Below are positions 1 to 10,678 of a stretch of DNA of 64,000 nt, in pieces. Each line of letters starts with the position of its first letter. Position 1 is the first letter of the stretch. A program made the position numbers and the translations under genes. The stretch is from an uncultured Acetobacteraceae bacterium (GTDB taxonomy: Bacteria; Pseudomonadota; Alphaproteobacteria; Acetobacterales; Acetobacteraceae): assembly GCA_903907955.1 (NCBI GenBank), contig CAIVPZ010000109.1:154379-218378 (forward strand). Reading direction: 5' to 3'. The notes below the pieces were generated by a model. That model was given only the letters and a program-made list of their open reading frames with translations. It had not been told where the DNA came from and did no database searches.

Positions 1-919
1 AGGCGAGGTTGCTGGTGTTGGGCAGGCGGTGGGCGGGATCGCCGGTCACCAGCACGTCACCGATGGCGGCCAGCACGCCGTGCTCCAGCCGGTCGCGCAG
101 CGCGCCCAGCCGCGGCATCGTGTCGGGCAGGTCCGCCCGCGCCAGTTCCGCGGCGTGGCCGAGGCCGACGATGCCGGGCACGTTCTCGGTGCCGGCGCGC
201 CGCCCGCGTTCCTGCCCGCCGCCGCGCAGCAGCGGGGTCAGCCGCAGGCCGCGGCGCACATACAGCGCACCGATGCCCTTGGGCGCGTGCAGTTTGTGTC
301 CGGACAGCGACAACATGTCGATGTCGGCGGCCTGCACGTCGATTGTCAGCTTCCCGACCGCCTGCACGGCGTCGGTGTGGAACAGCGCCCCCGCCGCATG
401 CGCCAGCGCCGCGAGGTCGGATACCGGAAAGATCGTGCCGGTCTCGTTGTTCGCCCACATCATCGAGACGATTGCGGTGCGCGGGCCGAGGGCGCGGCGA
501 TAGGCCTCGATGTCCAGCCGGCCCAGCCCGTCCACCGGCACCACATGCACCACCGTGCCGCGCGCCTTGGTCAAATGCTGGCACAGCGCCAGCACGGCCG
601 GGTGCTCAACCGCCGAGGTCACCACCTCGTCGCGTCCCGGCTGCGTCGCCAGTGCGGACAGGATGGCGGTGCTGTCGGCTTCCGTGCCCGACGCGGTGAA
701 CATGATTTCCTGTTCGGCCGCCGCGCCGAGCAACCCCTGCACGGCCCGCCGCGCCTGCGCCACGGCCGAGGCCACCACGCCGCCGAAGCCGTGCAGCGAC
801 GACGGATTGCCGTAATGTTCGGTGAAGAACGGCAGCATCGCCGCCACCACCGCGGGATCGACCCGCGTGGTGGCATTGTTGTCGAGGTAGACCTTGCGGT
901 CTGGCGCGGCCGGAGGCAT
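1..919 (-). CDS. nifS: NifS cysteine desulfurase (3' end beyond window)
   Basis: PLP-dependent cysteine desulfurase that supplies sulfur for nitrogenase Fe-S cluster assembly. About 306 residues are visible. The N-terminus carries the family signature YLDNNATTRVDP, and the PLP-binding lysine lies in SLSGHK near residue 209. Translation continues without a stop to base 1, so the C-terminus and the catalytic-cysteine loop lie outside the window. The ATG at 919 is 29 bases after the iscA stop, so both are read from the promoter upstream of iscA. The nif context favours NifS over the housekeeping IscS. Confidence 0.93.
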   Translation of the reverse strand, partial: MPPAAPDRKVYLDNNATTRVDPAVVAAMLPFFTEHYGNPSSLHGFGGVVASAVAQARRAVQGLLGAAAEQEIMFTASGTEADSTAILSALATQPGRDEVVTSAVEHPAVLALCQHLTKARGTVVHVVPVDGLGRLDIEAYRRALGPRTAIVSMMWANNETGTIFPVSDLAALAHAAGALFHTDAVQAVGKLTIDVQAADIDMLSLSGHKLHAPKGIGALYVRRGLRLTPLLRGGGQERGRRAGTENVPGIVGLGHAAELARADLPDTMPRLGALRDRLEHGVLAAIGDVLVTGDPAHRLPNTSNLA

Positions 920-948
920 CGACTGGCTCCCGAACCTGCTGCTGGCGC

Positions 949-1260
949 TCAGCAGAACGACTTGCCGCACCCGCAGCGCTGGGCGTTCGGATTGTCGAAG
1001 GTGAAGCCGGCACCGCCGGCATCGGTGACGAAATCCACCGTCATGCCCTTCAGGCGCGGCTCGTCGGCCGGTTCGACGAACAGCATTACGCCGTGCTGCT
1101 CGACCACGATGTCATCCGGCTGGGCGGCGCGCACCAGGCCCATGCGGTACTTCATGCCGGCGCAGCCGCCGGCCTGCACGCCGAGGCGCAATCCCTGCAC
1201 CCCCGCGCTGGTAATGGCGTCGCGCATGGCGCTCGCCGCGGTCTCGGTCAGGTGGATCAT
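949..1260 (-). CDS. IscA/HesB-type iron-sulfur carrier of the nif cluster
   Basis: A-type Fe-S carrier of 103 residues, probably a scaffold or carrier for clusters made with NifS. The three family cysteines are present: one in QAGGCAGMKYR and the C-terminal pair in CGCGKSFC. The ATG at 1260 was chosen because AGGAGGG lies 8 bases upstream and the family motif starts right after it; longer starts would add a low-complexity extension. The gene is preceded by its own sigma-54 promoter and NifA site, so iscA-nifS can be switched on separately from the nifH operon. It is often called nif-iscA (iscN in rhizobia). Confidence 0.9.
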   Translation of the reverse strand: MIHLTETAASAMRDAITSAGVQGLRLGVQAGGCAGMKYRMGLVRAAQPDDIVVEQHGVMLFVEPADEPRLKGMTVDFVTDAGGAGFTFDNPNAQRCGCGKSFC

Positions 1261-1304
1261 GCTGTCGGCCCTCCTTCGCGAACGTGTCACGGCGGAAGTG
1301 CACA

Positions 1305-1319
1305 GCAAACGCCGTGCCA
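1305..1319 (-). promoter_or_regulatory. sigma-54 promoter of iscA-nifS
   Basis: On the minus strand the sequence reads TGGCAC-GGCGT-TTGC, an exact match to the -24/-12 core with correct GG-to-GC spacing. The predicted start, near 1293, leaves a leader of about 33 bases before the iscA ATG. Confidence 0.85.
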
Positions 1320-1380
1320 GTCGGCCCCGCGAGGCGGCAGGCCGGTTTGCGCGGGGCGGCGGTGGTCGGGGTTGCGACGT

Positions 1381-1396
1381 TGTCGGGTCTGCGACA
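1381..1396. promoter_or_regulatory. NifA upstream activator site for iscA-nifS
   Basis: Perfect TGT-N10-ACA palindrome (TGTCGGGTCTGCGACA). It lies about 62 bases upstream of the -24 element, between nifQ and iscA, just past the nifQ stop codon. Confidence 0.82.
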
Positions 1397-1405
1397 GGCC
1401 GTTCG

Positions 1406-2023
1406 TCAGGCCGCCAGATCGGTGGCGCGGCGGGCGCGGGCGAGCAGGCTTTCGCCGCTCTCGTCGCCGAAGCAGACCTCGAAATCATCGCATTCGGCAC
1501 AGCTCGGCGCGGCGCAGAGCATGTAGCCCTCGTCGCGGCAGATCGTGCGGTAGAAGAACTTCTTCCATTTCATGTCGGCGCGGTTGCGCGCCGCCAGCGG
1601 GGCGAAGTGGCGGGTCATCAGGCCGGACAATTCGTCGCGGCTGTGCAGGCCGAGATCCTGCCAGAGATGATTGGGCCGCAGGCAGCGCCGCGCCACCAGA
1701 TCGGCCAGACGCCCTTCAAACGCGCTGCCGGTGGTCGTGCCGGCGCGCAGCAATTCACGCAGGCATTCCTCATCAACGCCCGCGAACGGTTGCGGGCGGC
1801 CCCGCAGGCCGGCGAACATCGCCCTGGCCTGCGGAAAGAATTCCGCCGCCAGTGCACACAGATCGTCGCCCGCCAGCCCGGTGGTCTCGGTTGCGGGACG
1901 GCCGGCCTCGCCGGCTTCCCACAACGCGAGCGCCAGCATGCCGGCGACCGCATGCGCATCCGCCGCATCCGCCATCGGGGCGGCATGCTGCATCAGCATG
2001 GCGTGGATGTCGGCGGCGTGCAT
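1406..2023 (-). CDS. nifQ: NifQ, molybdenum donor for FeMo-co synthesis
   Basis: 205 residues. NifQ is thought to deliver molybdenum as an Mo-Fe-S species to FeMo-co assembly on NifEN/NifH. The family's C-terminal cysteine motif C-x4-C-x2-C-x5-C is intact at Cys170, 175, 178 and 184. The gene starts 18 bases after the fdxB stop and is the last gene of the nifH transcript before the separate iscA promoter. Length and motif match the family. Confidence 0.93.
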   Translation of the reverse strand: MHAADIHAMLMQHAAPMADAADAHAVAGMLALALWEAGEAGRPATETTGLAGDDLCALAAEFFPQARAMFAGLRGRPQPFAGVDEECLRELLRAGTTTGSAFEGRLADLVARRCLRPNHLWQDLGLHSRDELSGLMTRHFAPLAARNRADMKWKKFFYRTICRDEGYMLCAAPSCAECDDFEVCFGDESGESLLARARRATDLAA

Positions 2024-2041
2024 GCGGATTGTCTCCCTCTG

Positions 2042-2335
2042 TCAGCCGGCCTTGCCGTGCGTCTGGCAGCCGCTCGGGCAGACGCGGGCGCAGGCACCGC
2101 AGCCGATGCAACCGCCGCCATCCACCATCACCATCACCTTGCGCTCGATCTCGCCGTCATCGTCATCGTCGTCGGTCAGGTCCACCCAGTCGCCGTCTTC
2201 GGTAATGCCGCGCAGCGTCATCACGTCGCGGCTGCACACCTTGTAGCAGCGACCGCAGCCGATACAGGTCTTCGGATCGATCGACAGCAGGAATTCCGGC
2301 TCCCAGGCGCGGCCGTCGCGGGTTATGGCGGTCAT
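2042..2335 (-). CDS. fdxB: FdxB, nif-specific 2[4Fe-4S] ferredoxin (ferredoxin III)
   Basis: 97 residues with two cluster motifs: Cys24, 27, 30, 34 and Cys76, 79, 82, 86, plus an extra Cys90. A run of six aspartates (55-60) sits between the two cluster halves and makes that loop unusually acidic. FdxB-type ferredoxins are electron donors in FeMo-co synthesis or to nitrogenase. Its start overlaps the end of the upstream DUF683 gene by 4 bases, implying translational coupling. Followed by nifQ. Confidence 0.9.
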   Translation of the reverse strand: MTAITRDGRAWEPEFLLSIDPKTCIGCGRCYKVCSRDVMTLRGITEDGDWVDLTDDDDDDGEIERKVMVMVDGGGCIGCGACARVCPSGCQTHGKAG

Positions 2336-2541
2336 GGCGTGGTCTCCGTTTCAAGCTGCTTCAATGCTGCCCGCTTTGCGGCGAGTTCGGCAAACACGGC
2401 GTGCGCCCGCGCCGCCACTTCGGGGATGCGTTCCCAGTCCTTCGGCAATTCCTCGGACAGATCGTGCAGATCCATCTTCGCCGTGGTGGCCTTCGCCGAC
2501 AGGCGCCTGAGCTCCGCCTTCAGCGTGTCGATATCGCTCAA
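2332..2541 (-). CDS. DUF683 (CCE_0567-like) small nif-associated protein
   Basis: 69 residues, charged and mostly helical, with a predicted antiparallel coiled-coil look (KAELRRLSAKATT, ELAAKRAALKQLE). Proteins of this family are found almost only beside nifX and fdxB in diazotrophs; their function is not settled. It overlaps fdxB by 4 bases and follows the DUF269 gene after 12 bases. Assignment rests on size, composition and position. Confidence 0.8.
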   Translation of the reverse strand: MSDIDTLKAELRRLSAKATTAKMDLHDLSEELPKDWERIPEVAARAHAVFAELAAKRAALKQLETETTP

Positions 2542-2553
2542 TGTCGTTTCCTT

Positions 2554-3012
2554 TCAGGCGCGCGCCAGATCGGGATGCGCCTCGATCATCGCGACCGCCT
2601 GGTCCACCGCCTTCATGCCTTCCTTCGCCAGCGCGCCGAGATCGTTGAAGCCGAAGCGGTGCACGTCGCGCAGGGTGCGCGCATGCACCACCAGCACGCC
2701 GGCGATCAGCACCACCCGGCCGAATCCTTCATGGCTCATCTTCATCATCGGCGAGGCCATCACGCCGGTGACCCGTTCCACCGCCAGCCCGATCGCCTGG
2801 TAGAACTTCTCCACCCGGTCCAGCGTATCCGGATCGGGATCGCCGATGATCGGAATGGTGCGGCGCTGCTCCCTGGTGATGATGTAGTCGGCCAGCAGGT
2901 CGCGGTCGGTCTTGCGGTCCCACGCCCCGAAGGCGTCCTCGGCGCGGATGCGTGCCGCCAGGCTCTTCAGGAACGGCGTATCCATCGGGTCCGCTGCGGC
3001 GGTTTCGCTCAT
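2554..3012 (-). CDS. NifX-associated nitrogen fixation protein (DUF269)
   Basis: 152 residues. The sequence matches the DUF269 family that follows nifX in most alphaproteobacterial nif operons, including the DPDTLDRVEKFYQAIG and MMKMSHEGFGRVVL segments. The precise role is unknown; position between nifX and fdxB suggests FeMo-co assembly or storage. The ATG at 3012 is 3 bases after the nifX stop, so translation is probably coupled. Confidence 0.87.
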   Translation of the reverse strand: MSETAAADPMDTPFLKSLAARIRAEDAFGAWDRKTDRDLLADYIITREQRRTIPIIGDPDPDTLDRVEKFYQAIGLAVERVTGVMASPMMKMSHEGFGRVVLIAGVLVVHARTLRDVHRFGFNDLGALAKEGMKAVDQAVAMIEAHPDLARA

Positions 3013-3015
3013 CGG

Positions 3016-3504
3016 TCAGGTTTCCTCGTCATCCAGGAAGTCCATGGAGCGGCGCGGCTCCTGCGCGCCCATTACCTTGCGCAGCCAGGGCGGCGGATTG
3101 CCCGCCATCATCGTCTGCACCCGCGCCAGGATCGAGTCGATCGGTTCGGGCGCCGCCAGCTTCACCGGGTGGATGTGCGCGCCCACCACCTTCGCCGCCG
3201 CCGGCCCGCCAATGGCCAGCACGAACAGCAGATGGCAGCCGGTCAGGGCCTCGACCTTGGCGCCGATCCGGTCCGCGCCGTCATCGGAATGCGCGCCGGA
3301 TTGGTCGGACACGTTGTCGAAGCTGAGCGCCTCGACGAAGCGCGCCTCGGCGGGGGTGACGTCATAGACGGCGAAGCGGGGCGCCGAGCCGAAATGCGCG
3401 TTCAGCGTGCGCATATCCTGCGTGGCGATGGCCACGCGCAGCCGCGGCAGCGGTGCCTCCTGCGGCGCCGCGGTTTCAATGAGCGACAGGCGACGCGCCA
3501 GCAT
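3016..3504 (-). CDS. nifX: NifX, NifB-co/FeMo-co precursor binding protein
   Basis: 162 residues with one NifX/NifB C-terminal-type domain starting near residue 22 (RLRVAIATQDMRTLNAHFG). NifX carries FeMo-co precursors between NifB and NifEN. The ATG at 3504 is preferred because AGGAGA lies 7 bases upstream; a longer in-frame start would add a proline-rich stretch without support. The first 29 bases lie inside the 3' end of nifN in another frame, an unusually long overlap for this operon. Confidence 0.9.
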   Translation of the reverse strand: MLARRLSLIETAAPQEAPLPRLRVAIATQDMRTLNAHFGSAPRFAVYDVTPAEARFVEALSFDNVSDQSGAHSDDGADRIGAKVEALTGCHLLFVLAIGGPAAAKVVGAHIHPVKLAAPEPIDSILARVQTMMAGNPPPWLRKVMGAQEPRRSMDFLDDEET

Positions 3505-4876
3505 GGTGTTTCTCCTGATCGGCGGTGAAAGGAGGGGGGATGGCGGAGGCGAAGTCATCGGGGCCATGCGTGTGCATGCCGGCCAGGACGGTGTTCGCCA
3601 CTTCGAAAATCAGGTCGCGGGTGCCGCGATAGCCGGCGGTGCCGCGATGCAGCGCGCCCAGCCGGTCGAACACCGGAAAGCCGCAGCGCAGCAGCGGAAT
3701 GTGCAGCCGCTCCGCCGCCTGCCGGCCATGGCTGTGGGTGACCAGCAACTCGGCCCCGCCGGCGCGGGCGAGATCCTCCAGGTCCATCAGATCGCCGACC
3801 ACCACGCGCTTCGCCGCACAGGCCGCCAGATGCGGCGCATTGGCGGTGGCGGCCACCGCCGCCACGATGTCGGCGCCCAGCGCGGCAAAGAAGCCGGACA
3901 GCGCGAACAGCAGGTCGGGATCGGCGCCGATGGCGACGCGGCGCCCGCCGAACTGGAAATGCCCGTCCAGCATCGCATCGAGCAACTGGCTGCGCTGGCG
4001 CCGCAGCCCGGCCGGCGCCGGCCGTCCGGAAATTTCGCTGAGCAGGGCGACGAATTCGTCGGCGGGGCCGAGGCCGGTCAGGCTGCGCAGCACGGTGGCA
4101 GGCACGCCGGTGCGCGCGGACAGCAACTCGGCCGGGGCGCGCATGTGTTCGCCGATGGCGATGGTGTGGCGGGCGCGGCCCATGCGGACGATGTCTTCCA
4201 GCGCGGTGCCGCCCAGCGTGGTGGCGACATACTGCGCCGGCACCGTGCCGTCGAGCGACTGCGACACATCGGGCAGCACCACCGCCGCGAGGCCGAACGC
4301 CTGCGCGGTTTCCACCATCCACTCGATATCGGCGGCGGTCTGGTGCACGCCGGGCAGCAGATTGACCTGCGGCGGCAGCGGGGCGGCCCCGTCGGCCGGC
4401 TCGACGATCGTCTCGATGATGGCGGCAACCGCGCGCGACCAGCCGTCCTCCAGCCCGCCATGGTAATCCGGCGTATGCGCCAGCACCACGCGCACGCCGG
4501 CGAGTTCCGGCCGGCGCGCCAGGATCAGCCGCAGATCGCCTTCCATGTCCTCGCCGCGGGTTTCCACCAGTGCGGTGGTGGCGATGCCGATGAAGCGCGG
4601 CTTCATCCGTTTGGTCAGGTTGACCAGCGCCTGCTCCAGATTGTCGGCGCCGCCCATGATGGTCGCCACTTCGTCGAGCGCCGTGGTCTGCAGCGGAATC
4701 GCTTCACGGGTGTGGCGCACGGTCAGCACCAGCGCGAACGAGGTGCATCCCTGGGCGCCATGCAGCAGCGGCACCGCGCCGGCGATGCCCAGATAGGCCA
4801 GCGCGGCGCCAAGCGGTGCCGAGGATTTCAGCGGATTGGTCATCAGCGCCTTGCGGGCGTTCACGAGTTCGGCCAT
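3476..4876 (-). CDS. nifN: NifN, FeMo-co scaffold subunit beta
   Basis: 466 residues. NifN pairs with NifE to form the scaffold on which the NifB product matures into FeMo-co. The N-terminus has the NifN signature NPLKSSAPLGAALAYLGI and the P-cluster-like loop LLHGAQGCTSFA. The ATG at 4876 lies 7 bases after the nifE stop with GAGGCGG upstream; an earlier in-frame ATG would lie inside nifE. The 3' end runs 29 bases into nifX. Confidence 0.94.
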   Translation of the reverse strand: MAELVNARKALMTNPLKSSAPLGAALAYLGIAGAVPLLHGAQGCTSFALVLTVRHTREAIPLQTTALDEVATIMGGADNLEQALVNLTKRMKPRFIGIATTALVETRGEDMEGDLRLILARRPELAGVRVVLAHTPDYHGGLEDGWSRAVAAIIETIVEPADGAAPLPPQVNLLPGVHQTAADIEWMVETAQAFGLAAVVLPDVSQSLDGTVPAQYVATTLGGTALEDIVRMGRARHTIAIGEHMRAPAELLSARTGVPATVLRSLTGLGPADEFVALLSEISGRPAPAGLRRQRSQLLDAMLDGHFQFGGRRVAIGADPDLLFALSGFFAALGADIVAAVAATANAPHLAACAAKRVVVGDLMDLEDLARAGGAELLVTHSHGRQAAERLHIPLLRCGFPVFDRLGALHRGTAGYRGTRDLIFEVANTVLAGMHTHGPDDFASAIPPPFTADQEKHHAGASPVAH

Positions 4877-4883
4877 TGCCGCC

Positions 4884-6311
4884 TCACCCGCCCGCAGCGG
4901 AATGCGCCGCCGCCGGTGCATCGGCGCATTCCCACGGCGCCGGCCGCCGCACTTCCTGCCACACCGGATTGGTCAGCGCGCGGTGCAACTCGGCCACCAG
5001 CGCCACCACGCCGTCATAGCCGGCGAAGGCCAGATGGCGTTCCTGGTTGATGTCGCGCCACGGCGTGCGCGCCTTCAGGGCAACGAACTGCGAGCGCCCG
5101 CCGGAGAGCATGATATCGGCCTCGCCGCGGGCAAGCTGGGCGTACATTTCGCGCGGTGGGATGCTGTCCACCATGTGCGCGTCGCCGCCCATCAACGCCC
5201 GGATGCGGCCCTTGTCCTCGTCGGTCGATTTGCGCACGGAGGTGTGGGTGATCACCATGCCGATCTCCTGCAGGGCCGACACGATCGACCAGGATTTCAC
5301 CCCGCCGGTGTAGAGCAGCACCCGCTTGCCCCGCAGCGCCTCCCGGTACGGCGCGATGCGCGCCCAGGCCCGTGCTTCCTCCGCCGTGATCAGCGCTTCC
5401 GTCCGCTCCGCCAGCGCCGGATCGGCGCCGCGCGCCACCAGCATGCCCGCCAGCGTGCGCAGCGAGTCGGAGGTGTCGGAAATGCCGTAGAACGAGCCTT
5501 CGAAATACGGAATTCCCCAGCGTTCCTGCATCACCCGGGCGATGTTGATGAGCGCGCTGGAGCACACCATCATGTTGACCCGGGCGCGATGGCAGGAAGC
5601 GATGTCGTTGTAGCGGGCATCGCCGCAGATGGTGGCCTGCAGCCGGATGCCGATCGCCTCCAGCAGCGGCTTCACCTGCCACAGCTCGCCGGCGACGTTG
5701 TATTCGCCGAGGATGTTGACATCGGTCGGCGTCACCACCGCCGGCTCCCGCGTGCCGATGACATGCGCCAGCAGCGTCTCGCCGGCCAGCCGGTTGCCGA
5801 GATTCTTGGGGCCGACGAAACCCGGCGCGTTCACCGGAATGCACGGCGTGCCGAGCTTCCCGGTGGCGTGGCGGCACACCGCCTCGATGTCGTCGCCGAT
5901 CATCGCCGGCACGCAGGTGGCATAGACGAACACCGCCGGCGGCGCGTGCCGGGCGATCGCTTCCCTGATCGCGCGATACAGCAGCTTCTCGCCGTTGCCG
6001 AGCACGATGTCCATTTCGGAAAGGTCGGTGGTGAAGCCGAGGCGATAGGTCTGCGGACCCGAACTGCCGGAGTGGCGGTTGTCCCAGCCATTGCCCTCGC
6101 AGGCCAGCGGCCCGTGCACCAGGTGGACGGCATCGGTGATGGGTTGCAGGGCGATCTTGGCGCCATCGAAGGCGCAGCCGCCGGCGGCGGCACCGGGGGT
6201 GAGTGGCTTGGAGCAGCCCTTGCGGCGCTCCTTCTCGGTCTTGGCGTTGTTGGTGGGGCAGGCCGGCTCGTTGAACACCGCGGCGATGCGGGATTTCAGC
6301 GCCTCGTTCAT
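4884..6311 (-). CDS. nifE: NifE, FeMo-co scaffold subunit alpha
   Basis: 475 residues. Family hallmarks are the N-terminal KGCSKPLTPG segment with Cys33 and Cys46, Cys71 in HGPLACEGN, and the central YATCVPAMIGDD. The protein forms the NifE2N2 scaffold with NifN. The ATG at 6311 has a GAGGAGAGG ribosome site; the longer open frame starts inside the intergenic stretch after nifK. Gap to nifK is 67 bases, a typical break between the structural and scaffold genes. Confidence 0.95.
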   Translation of the reverse strand: MNEALKSRIAAVFNEPACPTNNAKTEKERRKGCSKPLTPGAAAGGCAFDGAKIALQPITDAVHLVHGPLACEGNGWDNRHSGSSGPQTYRLGFTTDLSEMDIVLGNGEKLLYRAIREAIARHAPPAVFVYATCVPAMIGDDIEAVCRHATGKLGTPCIPVNAPGFVGPKNLGNRLAGETLLAHVIGTREPAVVTPTDVNILGEYNVAGELWQVKPLLEAIGIRLQATICGDARYNDIASCHRARVNMMVCSSALINIARVMQERWGIPYFEGSFYGISDTSDSLRTLAGMLVARGADPALAERTEALITAEEARAWARIAPYREALRGKRVLLYTGGVKSWSIVSALQEIGMVITHTSVRKSTDEDKGRIRALMGGDAHMVDSIPPREMYAQLARGEADIMLSGGRSQFVALKARTPWRDINQERHLAFAGYDGVVALVAELHRALTNPVWQEVRRPAPWECADAPAAAHSAAGG

Positions 6312-6378
6312 CTGCCTCTCCTCGGCGAGCGTAAAGAAAAGCCGGGCCGGGCGGCGCGCTGCCACCCGGCCCGTGCAG

Positions 6379-7911
6379 CTAGCGCGTCAGGTCGAAGGAG
6401 ATATCCTCTCCGATCCCAACAGCATCGTTGTCGAGCTTGTCGAAGATCTTGTCGAGCACCGTCACCAGCACGCGCAAGCCGCCCTGATAGCCCCAGACCG
6501 GGAAGCGGTGATGGTGGTGGCGGTCGAAGATCGGGAAGCTCAGCCGGATCAGCGGCACGCCGCAATCGCGTTCGAGGTACTTGCCGTAGGAACTGCCGAC
6601 CAGCAGGTCCACCGGTTCGGTGGCCAGCAGCGACCGCAGGTGCCACAGATCCTTGCCGCCCCAGGCCTTGCAGCCGGCGCCGAACGGGGTGGAGGCGAAC
6701 AGCGCCTGCATCTGCGCTTCCCACGTCGCGTTGCCGTTGGTGGCCAGGCAGTGGCGCGGCTCGCCACCGGTCTCAAGCACGAAGCGCGCCATGCCATAGA
6801 CGAAGTCGGGATCGCCAAAGATCGCGTAGGTCTTGCCGTGCAGATAGGCCTGGCTGTCGGCCAGCGCATCCACCAGCCGGCCGCGTTCCTTCTCCAGTTC
6901 CGCCGGGATCTCCTTGCCGGTCAGTTCGGCAATGGCCTGCAGCAGATCGTCGGTGCCGCCGACGCCGAGCGGGTAGTGCAGGGAGGCAACCTGCTGCCCC
7001 TGCGCCTTCGCGTAGTCGAGCGTCTTGTGGGTGCACCATTCCTGCAGCGACAGGGTGGCGCTGGCGTGGAGCGCGTCCTTGGTCGCCTCGATCGTGGTGC
7101 CGCCGTCATACATCCGGTACTCGCCGTCCGACGGCGTGTCGAACTGGTCGGACACGTCGGAGAGCAGCGTGTACTCGGCGCCGAACAGGTCGAGGATGCG
7201 CTTCAGCTCGCGGTTGTTGCCCACCGCATAGCCGTCGAACCCGCCGATCACATTCAGCCCGGTGCCGGGGGTGCGCTCGCGCTTCTTCCAGAAATGCTCG
7301 AGGATGCCCTTGAGCATGTTGTCGTAGCCGGTGGTGTGGCTGCCGACGAAGGCCGGGGTGTGGGCATAGGGCACGTCGAAGTCGGCCGGCACCGATCCCT
7401 TGTCCCGGGAGGTGGAAATGAACGCCTGCAGGTCGTCGCCGATCACCTCCGCCATGCAGGTGGTGGAAACCGCGATCATCTTCGGGCTGTACAGCGTGTA
7501 GGCGTTGGACAGCCCATCGATCATGTTCTGCAGGCCGCCGAACACCGCCGCGTCCTCGGTCATGGACGACGACACCGCCGCGCAGGGTTCCTTGAAATGG
7601 CGTGACAGGTGGCTGCGATAGTAGGCGACGCAACCCTGGCTGCCATGCACGAAGCTCAGCGTGCGCTCGAACCCGGCGGCGACGAACACCGCACCCAGCG
7701 GCTGGCACGCCTTCGCCGGGTTGATGGTCAGCGCTTCGCGGGCAAAGTTCTTCTCGCGGTACTCCCAGCTTTTCGTCCAGGCGTCGGTCTTTTCCACCTC
7801 GGCGGCGGGCGGCATGCATTCCATCTGGCGCTTGCGGGCCAGCATCTCCTGGTATTCCGGGGTGCGGAACAACGGGGCGTGGTCGAGAATCTTCTCGGCG
7901 GACTGCGGCAT
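6379..7911 (-). CDS. nifK: NifK, nitrogenase MoFe protein beta chain
   Basis: 510 residues. P-cluster cysteines are at 69 ([10 protein letters not shown]), 94 ([11 protein letters not shown]) and 152 ([12 protein letters not shown]). With NifD it forms the MoFe protein that reduces N2. The ATG at 7911 is preceded by AAGGAGAG; a much longer in-frame extension overlaps nifD and is not supported. The gap to nifD is 25 bases. Sequence features are those of Mo-type nitrogenase; no anf/vnf-type gene is present nearby. Confidence 0.97.
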   Translation of the reverse strand: MPQSAEKILDHAPLFRTPEYQEMLARKRQMECMPPAAEVEKTDAWTKSWEYREKNFAREALTINPAKACQPLGAVFVAAGFERTLSFVHGSQGCVAYYRSHLSRHFKEPCAAVSSSMTEDAAVFGGLQNMIDGLSNAYTLYSPKMIAVSTTCMAEVIGDDLQAFISTSRDKGSVPADFDVPYAHTPAFVGSHTTGYDNMLKGILEHFWKKRERTPGTGLNVIGGFDGYAVGNNRELKRILDLFGAEYTLLSDVSDQFDTPSDGEYRMYDGGTTIEATKDALHASATLSLQEWCTHKTLDYAKAQGQQVASLHYPLGVGGTDDLLQAIAELTGKEIPAELEKERGRLVDALADSQAYLHGKTYAIFGDPDFVYGMARFVLETGGEPRHCLATNGNATWEAQMQALFASTPFGAGCKAWGGKDLWHLRSLLATEPVDLLVGSSYGKYLERDCGVPLIRLSFPIFDRHHHHRFPVWGYQGGLRVLVTVLDKIFDKLDNDAVGIGEDISFDLTR

Positions 7912-7936
7912 CAGTTCTCTCCTTCCGGTTCTCGGC

Positions 7937-9433
7937 TCAGGCCGACTTCTTCCAGGGCGCCTTGAACAAGCCCCAGACCGGGTTGTTGATCGCCAGGTCC
8001 ATGTCGCGGGCGAAAATGGCGAATCCGTCATAGCCGTGGTACGGCCCGGAATAGTCCCAGGAATGCATCTGCCGGAACGGCACACCCATCTTCTGGGTCG
8101 AGTACTTCTCCTTGATGCCGGAGCCGACCAGGTCGGGGCGGATGCCCTCGATGAACTTCTCCAGCTCGTAGCCGGTCACGTCGTCATAGATCAGCGTGCC
8201 GCCCTTCACGTAGTGGCCGGTGCGCTGGTAGTCGTCGTTGTGGGCGAATTCGTAGCCGGTGCCGGCAATCTCCATGCCGAGATCGACATAGGCGTTGACC
8301 ACGTGGCGTGGCCGCAGCCCGCCCACGTACAGCATCACCCGCTTGCCTTCGAGCCGCGGCTTGAAGCGCGCCAGCACGGCATCGACGAACGGCTTGTACT
8401 TCTCGATTGCGCGCTCGGCGTTCTCCTGGATCGTCGCGTCGAAGCGGGCGGCGATGGCGCGCAGGCTGGTGGCGATCTGCGACGGGCCGAAGAAGTTGTA
8501 CTCCATCCAGGGGATGTTGTACTTTTCTTCCATGTGCCGGCAGATGTAGTTCATCGACCGGTAGCAGTGGATCAGGTTCAGCTTCGCCTTCGGCGCGTGC
8601 TCCAGCTCGGCGAGCGTCGCGTCGCCTGACCAGTTGCCCACCACCCGGAGGCCGATCTCCTCCAGCAGGATGCGGCTGGCCCAGGCGTCGCCGCCGATGT
8701 TGTAGTCGCCGATGACGTTGACGTCGTACGGGGTGGTCTCGAAGCCGTCATGGTCCTTCTTGTCGAACACCCAGTCGCGCACGGTATCGTTGGCGATGTG
8801 GTGGCCGAGCGACTGCGACACGCCGCGGAAGCCCTCGCAGCGCACGGGCACGATGGTCTTGCCGGTTTCCTTGTGCTTCTTGCGGGCCACCGCCTCGATG
8901 TCGTCGCCGATCAGGCCGATCGGGCATTCCGACTGGATGGTGATGCCCTTGGCGAGCGGGAACAGCCCGCCGATCTCGTCGATCAGCTTCTCAAGCTTCT
9001 TGTCGCCGCCGAAGACGATGTCGCGCTCCTGGAAGTCGGAGGTGACCTGCATGGTTACGAACGTGTCCACGCCGGTGGTGCCGGTGTAGTAGTTCCGGCG
9101 CTGCGACCAGGAGTAGTGGCCGCAGCCCACCGGTCCATGGCTGATATGCACCATGTCCTTGATCGGACCCCACACCACGCCCTTCGAGCCGGCATAGGCG
9201 CAGCCGCGGATGGTCATCACGCCCGGGATGGACTTGATGTTGGACTTCACGTTGCATTCGCTCAGCGCGGCGTCGTCAGCCGGGCTCACGCCCTCTTCCG
9301 GCTCCGGCACGCCGCGGGAGACGTCCAGATGCTTCTGGCGCCGCTTGCGCGACTTGTCGGGGTAGGCCTCCAGCACTTCGGCGATGAGGCGCTTGTTGAA
9401 TTCACCGTCGCCGGCATTGTTATCGAGTGGCAT
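7937..9433 (-). CDS. nifD: NifD, nitrogenase MoFe protein alpha chain
   Basis: 498 residues. P-cluster ligands are Cys78, Cys104 and Cys170. The FeMo-co ligands are Cys290 ([11 protein letters not shown]) and His457 ([14 protein letters not shown]). All are in expected positions for a Mo-dependent enzyme. The start at 9433 gives the standard length. Lies 49 bases after nifH and 25 bases before nifK in the nifHDK operon, driven by the sigma-54 promoter upstream of nifH. Confidence 0.97.
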   Translation of the reverse strand: MPLDNNAGDGEFNKRLIAEVLEAYPDKSRKRRQKHLDVSRGVPEPEEGVSPADDAALSECNVKSNIKSIPGVMTIRGCAYAGSKGVVWGPIKDMVHISHGPVGCGHYSWSQRRNYYTGTTGVDTFVTMQVTSDFQERDIVFGGDKKLEKLIDEIGGLFPLAKGITIQSECPIGLIGDDIEAVARKKHKETGKTIVPVRCEGFRGVSQSLGHHIANDTVRDWVFDKKDHDGFETTPYDVNVIGDYNIGGDAWASRILLEEIGLRVVGNWSGDATLAELEHAPKAKLNLIHCYRSMNYICRHMEEKYNIPWMEYNFFGPSQIATSLRAIAARFDATIQENAERAIEKYKPFVDAVLARFKPRLEGKRVMLYVGGLRPRHVVNAYVDLGMEIAGTGYEFAHNDDYQRTGHYVKGGTLIYDDVTGYELEKFIEGIRPDLVGSGIKEKYSTQKMGVPFRQMHSWDYSGPYHGYDGFAIFARDMDLAINNPVWGLFKAPWKKSA

Positions 9434-9482
9434 CGTCGTAATCCTCGTCGCCGATGTGGGGGGTACGGACCGGGGCGGCGGC

Positions 9483-10609
<1,127 letters not shown>

Positions 10610-10619
10610 CTTCAGTAAT

Positions 10620-10672
10620 GGGGTCAAGGGGTCCACCGACCCCTTGCGGGTCCAGGGCAGCGCCCTGGCCTT
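10620..10672 (+). repeat. 53-bp double-hairpin repeat, copy 1
   Basis: Starts GGGGTCAAGGGGT, ends GCGCCCTGGCCTT. It folds as two adjacent hairpins: CAAGGGGT/ACCCCTTG and CCAGGGC/GCCCTGG. It lies between the end of the SIR2-like gene and its terminator. Full copies occur at 25230, 38646 and 51650; a partial one at 32502. Confidence 0.9.
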
Positions 10673-10678
10673 ACCTTC

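Noticed and set aside
29..2803. A 924-codon open frame on the plus strand across nifS-nifQ
   Set aside because: Composition is Arg/Ala/Gln-rich as expected for the antisense frame of high-GC genes. The minus strand has recognisable nif proteins there.
6379..9433. Alternative (V- or Fe-only) nitrogenase
   Set aside because: No anfG/vnfG-type gene, and NifD/NifK ligands and the nifE, nifN, nifQ, nifV set are of Mo type.
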